A stretch of 64,000 nucleotides of DNA from Leptospira abararensis (GTDB lineage Bacteria > Spirochaetota > Leptospiria > Leptospirales > Leptospiraceae). Made by a program: the position numbers and the translations under genes. The stretch spans positions 10,668 through 74,667 of the forward strand of contig NZ_JAFFPR010000042.1 in assembly GCF_016918735.1 (NCBI RefSeq), given 5' to 3'. The notes beneath the pieces were generated by a model that searched no databases, was not told the DNA's origin, and worked only from the letters and a program-made list of their open reading frames with translations. Below, piece by piece: positions 61,514 through 64,000 of the stretch (its first letter is position 1; the number at the start of each line of letters is the position of its first letter).

Positions 61514-62903
61514 CTTTTCCTTTTTTTTGCATAATTAAATTTAATGAGTCCAAACTAGCTCCTACAGCCATTTCTAATTGAGATACCGAGAGTAGAAATT
61601 GTACTCGAGTATTAATTTTTGCTTTTTGAGCCTCAAGGTAAAATATTTCCGTTTCTGCTAAATCTACACGTCGAACTTCGCCAATTTCAACTTGACGTTG
61701 TTTGATTTTCAAACGTTTATCAAAAGAATCTGCGTTTTCATCAGCAAGAAGCATTGATTCCCAGCTAACATTATAATTATGTAATGCCTTATGTACTTCG
61801 ATTCGAATAATATCATCCAATTGTCGTCTTGTAATTTTTGCTTGTTCAGCAGCAATTCCAGATTGGGCTATTTTACGTTTGTATTGTAAGTTGTCATAAA
61901 TTCCAACTGTTGTGGAGGAGGTTAGTGCCCGATCAGTATCCTGATTTCTAGAAATATAGTTTGAAGTGTCCTGAACAGTATTTGCCCCTAATGCCATGCT
62001 CATTTTAAAATTGAAACCATATTCTCTTTGTCTGGGCTCATATCTATCACCGGCTGAAGCATAATAACTTCCGACGGAGAAGGTTGGTATATAATAAGAT
62101 TTCGCAATTTCATGTTCCGATAAAGCTTGTAATTCTGCAGCTTTTGTTCTATCGAATTCGACTCTCGAACGAAACGCTAGATCTACCAAGTCTTTTTCTG
62201 ATATTGTTTTGAATTTAAAGTCATACCCATCTTCGATCCTATCCTTTAGGATGACTTCGGAAATACTAGGCAACCTTAATAGAATTTTAAACTCTTCTAA
62301 TCCCGTGCTATATGCAATTTCAGTCCGTTTATGTTGAAGTAGGATTTCGTTCAAACGGTTTGCAATTTGTAGAACTTGAACTTCTGTTGTATCACCTAAT
62401 TTAAGTTCTCTCTGTGCAAACTTAAGTTGTTCTTTTTGTCGTTCGATAGACCTTTCTTGCAGTTCTAATTGAGCTTTATTGCTAAGAATTGTATAATATC
62501 CGTTTCTAGTTTTAAACTTCAGATCGTTGATTGAAAGGAGCAAATCATATTTGGAAAGATCTAAATCATGCATTGCCGCTTGCAGGGCTAATCTTCTTCT
62601 ACCTCCATCATAAATCACCTGATCTAAGTTTAGGGAAACACGTTGGGATCGACTATCAGCTTCGTTTTCAACAACATTGGAGTTTCTAAACCATGAAACG
62701 GATGCGGTCGGAAAATAGTTTCTCCAGTTTTCGTTTACGATTAATCCTTTGATTCTTTGTTGGCTTCCGAGTAATCGTAGTTCTGGAGAGTTTTCTATTG
62801 CAACGTCTTCTGATTTTTTCACATCAAGATATAGTTTTTCCCCAGATTGAGAATAAACTACAAAAATCGGAATAATCATTAAACAGAATATTCTTCTAAA
62901 CAT
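61503..62903 (-). CDS. TolC-like outer-membrane efflux protein
   Basis: A 466-residue outer-membrane factor with a signal peptide (MFRRIFCLMIIPIFVVYSQSGE). It has two long helical repeats typical of the TolC fold: VAIENSPELRLLGSQQRIKGL with FPTASVSWF, and a second one around RVEFDRTKAAELQALSEHEIAKSYYIPTFSVGSYY. The DQVIYDGGRRRLALQAAMHDLDL segment is the usual strand-helix join. It would form the exit duct for the RND pump. It precedes and overlaps the adaptor gene by 11 bases, and follows a lipoprotein gene by 12 bases. Confidence 0.9.
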   Translation of the reverse strand: MFRRIFCLMIIPIFVVYSQSGEKLYLDVKKSEDVAIENSPELRLLGSQQRIKGLIVNENWRNYFPTASVSWFRNSNVVENEADSRSQRVSLNLDQVIYDGGRRRLALQAAMHDLDLSKYDLLLSINDLKFKTRNGYYTILSNKAQLELQERSIERQKEQLKFAQRELKLGDTTEVQVLQIANRLNEILLQHKRTEIAYSTGLEEFKILLRLPSISEVILKDRIEDGYDFKFKTISEKDLVDLAFRSRVEFDRTKAAELQALSEHEIAKSYYIPTFSVGSYYASAGDRYEPRQREYGFNFKMSMALGANTVQDTSNYISRNQDTDRALTSSTTVGIYDNLQYKRKIAQSGIAAEQAKITRRQLDDIIRIEVHKALHNYNVSWESMLLADENADSFDKRLKIKQRQVEIGEVRRVDLAETEIFYLEAQKAKINTRVQFLLSVSQLEMAVGASLDSLNLIMQKKGKDEE

Positions 62904-62915
62904 GAAAAACTAAAG

Positions 62916-63566
62916 TTACTTTTTTAGAAACCCAAACCATTTCTCGGAATAAGAGAGATAGTTTTGAGCAATTTTGTCAGCGATGAGGGAGGCATAAATT
63001 TGGTTCACTTCAAAATCACTTGTAGAATAAAAAGAACCAATGATGCATTCACCAACTAAAGTTCCATCGATTGAATAAATCTTAATTATGATCCCCGTGG
63101 TAAAATCAGGATCGATAACATTACCCAGATCTTTCTCATAAATATAACCGTCGATCAACAACTCACCTTGTTGTTGGGACAGTAATTCCCTAATAGTTTC
63201 TTTTGGCAGTTCGTTAGGTTTCTCTGGAGTAAAAATATTTACTTCTGGTTTATTGGTTGCGTTTGCGTTTGTTACCTGCGAAATCAGGTCTTCTTTGGCA
63301 ATTTCTACATTTGCCCCTTTTTTGATTAAGAAATACCTTAAATTTTCAGTTAAATTGTCTCTTGACGCACTTATATAAGTCGTTGGCTTTTGGTTGATTC
63401 GCCTCAAGATGAACTTTTGCGTTTTACCAAATTTCCCACTGCTGAAATCTGTAGTCGAGACATCAGTTCTAAGAGTCCTATAGTTTTTACGGATCGTTGA
63501 ACAGCTAATGAAAAATAAAAGAGAAAATAATACTATTGTTGAAAAATTGTTTAGTCTTTGGCCCAT
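62916..63566 (-). CDS. Lipoprotein, first gene of adaptor/TolC operon
   Basis: A 216-residue predicted lipoprotein (IVLFSLLFFISCSTIRKNYRTL). The body has THTYIS-like strands, a Thr/Asn/Pro-rich middle (QVTNANATNKPEVNIFTPEKPNELPKETIRELL) and a second domain with GELLIDGYIYEKDLGNVIDPDFTTGIIIKIYSIDGTLVGECIIGSF. The late part resembles outer-membrane lipoproteins that assemble periplasmic machines, but I cannot name a family. It is upstream of TolC and the adaptor in one operon, so an accessory role in the efflux complex is likely. Confidence 0.72.
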   Translation of the reverse strand: MGQRLNNFSTIVLFSLLFFISCSTIRKNYRTLRTDVSTTDFSSGKFGKTQKFILRRINQKPTTYISASRDNLTENLRYFLIKKGANVEIAKEDLISQVTNANATNKPEVNIFTPEKPNELPKETIRELLSQQQGELLIDGYIYEKDLGNVIDPDFTTGIIIKIYSIDGTLVGECIIGSFYSTSDFEVNQIYASLIADKIAQNYLSYSEKWFGFLKK

Positions 63567-63645
63567 TGGGTAAAATACCTGAATTGATTATCGGCTAACT
63601 TCCGTACTTTATGAAATAAAAATATTTGCCGAGGATATAAGTGTT

Positions 63646-64000
63646 ATGCGCACATTAATTTATGTTATAGCAATATCCATAATATTTGGAAATTGTACAT
63701 TAAAAGACGACGAACAAACGGATGATCAAATATTAAGAACTCTTGTATCTGAATATGCGACTGCATCTGCATCCTCTGCCCGTGAAGGTGCTGGATCAGG
63801 CAAAAATTACCGAATTGGGGGTAATATTGCTGGATTAAATGGGGTTATTTTTTTGCAAAACAACGCAGCAGAACAAGCGCCATTCAATATAAGTGGAAGA
63901 TTTTTCTTTCCTCAAAGTTATCCTGACGGCACCAACTATGTAATTACTGTGTCAACAAAACCATCGACTCAGACCTGTACGATGAGTAATGGCTTTGGTC
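63646..64000 (+). CDS. Beta-rich surface lipoprotein (N-terminal part, cut by window edge)
   Basis: At least 118 residues, open to the last base. The ATG at 63646 has GAGGAT upstream and gives a lipoprotein signal, MRTLIYVIAISIIFGNCTLK. After a Ser/Ala-rich linker comes YRIGGNIAGLNGVIFLQNN, then SGRFFFPQSYPDGTNYVITVSTKP and QTCTMSNGFG. This resembles a repeated extracellular beta module (GGxxxGLxGxxxLQNN ... YxVTVxTQPxxQTCTVxNGxG) seen in large surface proteins, so more repeats probably follow outside the window. It is divergent from the adaptor/TolC operon across 79 bases. Confidence 0.75.
   Translation, partial: MRTLIYVIAISIIFGNCTLKDDEQTDDQILRTLVSEYATASASSAREGAGSGKNYRIGGNIAGLNGVIFLQNNAAEQAPFNISGRFFFPQSYPDGTNYVITVSTKPSTQTCTMSNGFG

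Overview
The window looks like Leptospira, most likely the saprophytic, L. biflexa-like clade. The base composition is A+T-rich. There are many short-signal lipoproteins with relaxed lipoboxes, 7TMR-DISM, PP2C and MORN proteins, Big_5 Ig-like lipoproteins, and dense same-strand operons with 1-11 base overlaps. A parAB partition locus lies between two paralogous winged-helix genes, and recBCD is on the same molecule. I recall that the third replicon of L. biflexa (p74) carries recBCD, so a p74-like replicon is a reasonable inference. It is not proven here, because both window ends cut through genes (recC on the left, a lipoprotein on the right). No rRNA, tRNA, CRISPR array, transposase or integrase was seen.

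Layout. 1-6.5 kb: recC (3' part), recB, recD, then a convergent deoxyribosyltransferase-like gene. 7-15.7 kb: a heme acquisition island. A TonB-dependent receptor, a HmuY-like lipoprotein and two paralogous lipoproteins run leftward. They diverge from hmuTUVS (periplasmic binding protein, permease, ATPase, heme-utilisation protein), and the shared promoter region carries Fur-like inverted repeats. 15.7-21.9 kb: a sensor kinase, a 7TM-PP2C phosphatase, YegP-like and PpnP-like proteins, two TetR regulators, a thioesterase and a small protein. 21.9-26.1 kb: the putative replication/partition core. It has parA-parB, two identical palindromes, and two rep-like genes facing outward behind partly conserved inverted leaders, plus 7-base tandem repeats.

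26-38 kb: a lipoprotein, an alpha/beta hydrolase, a glucan (opgG-x-opgH) operon, two giant Gly/Ala/Ser/Thr-rich lipoproteins in an operon with a receiver-GGDEF protein, an SrkA-like kinase and a TrmH-like methyltransferase. 38-46 kb: a RibD-domain reductase and a TetR regulator sharing a perfect operator, a PAS histidine kinase, an ABC exporter of MacB/DevBCA type, a DUF167 protein and a membrane protein. 46.4-48.5 kb: an ammonium transporter fused to a class III adenylate cyclase. 48.5-64 kb: a MORN protein, then a seven-gene operon (TPR, lipoprotein, TPR, two triple-Ig lipoproteins, two RND transporters). Facing it is an adaptor-TolC-lipoprotein operon, and a beta-rich lipoprotein continues past the right edge.

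Most notable: the Amt-cyclase fusion, the RND/Ig-lipoprotein operon, the inverted rep-like/parAB core, and the paired giant lipoproteins next to a c-di-GMP-type regulator.
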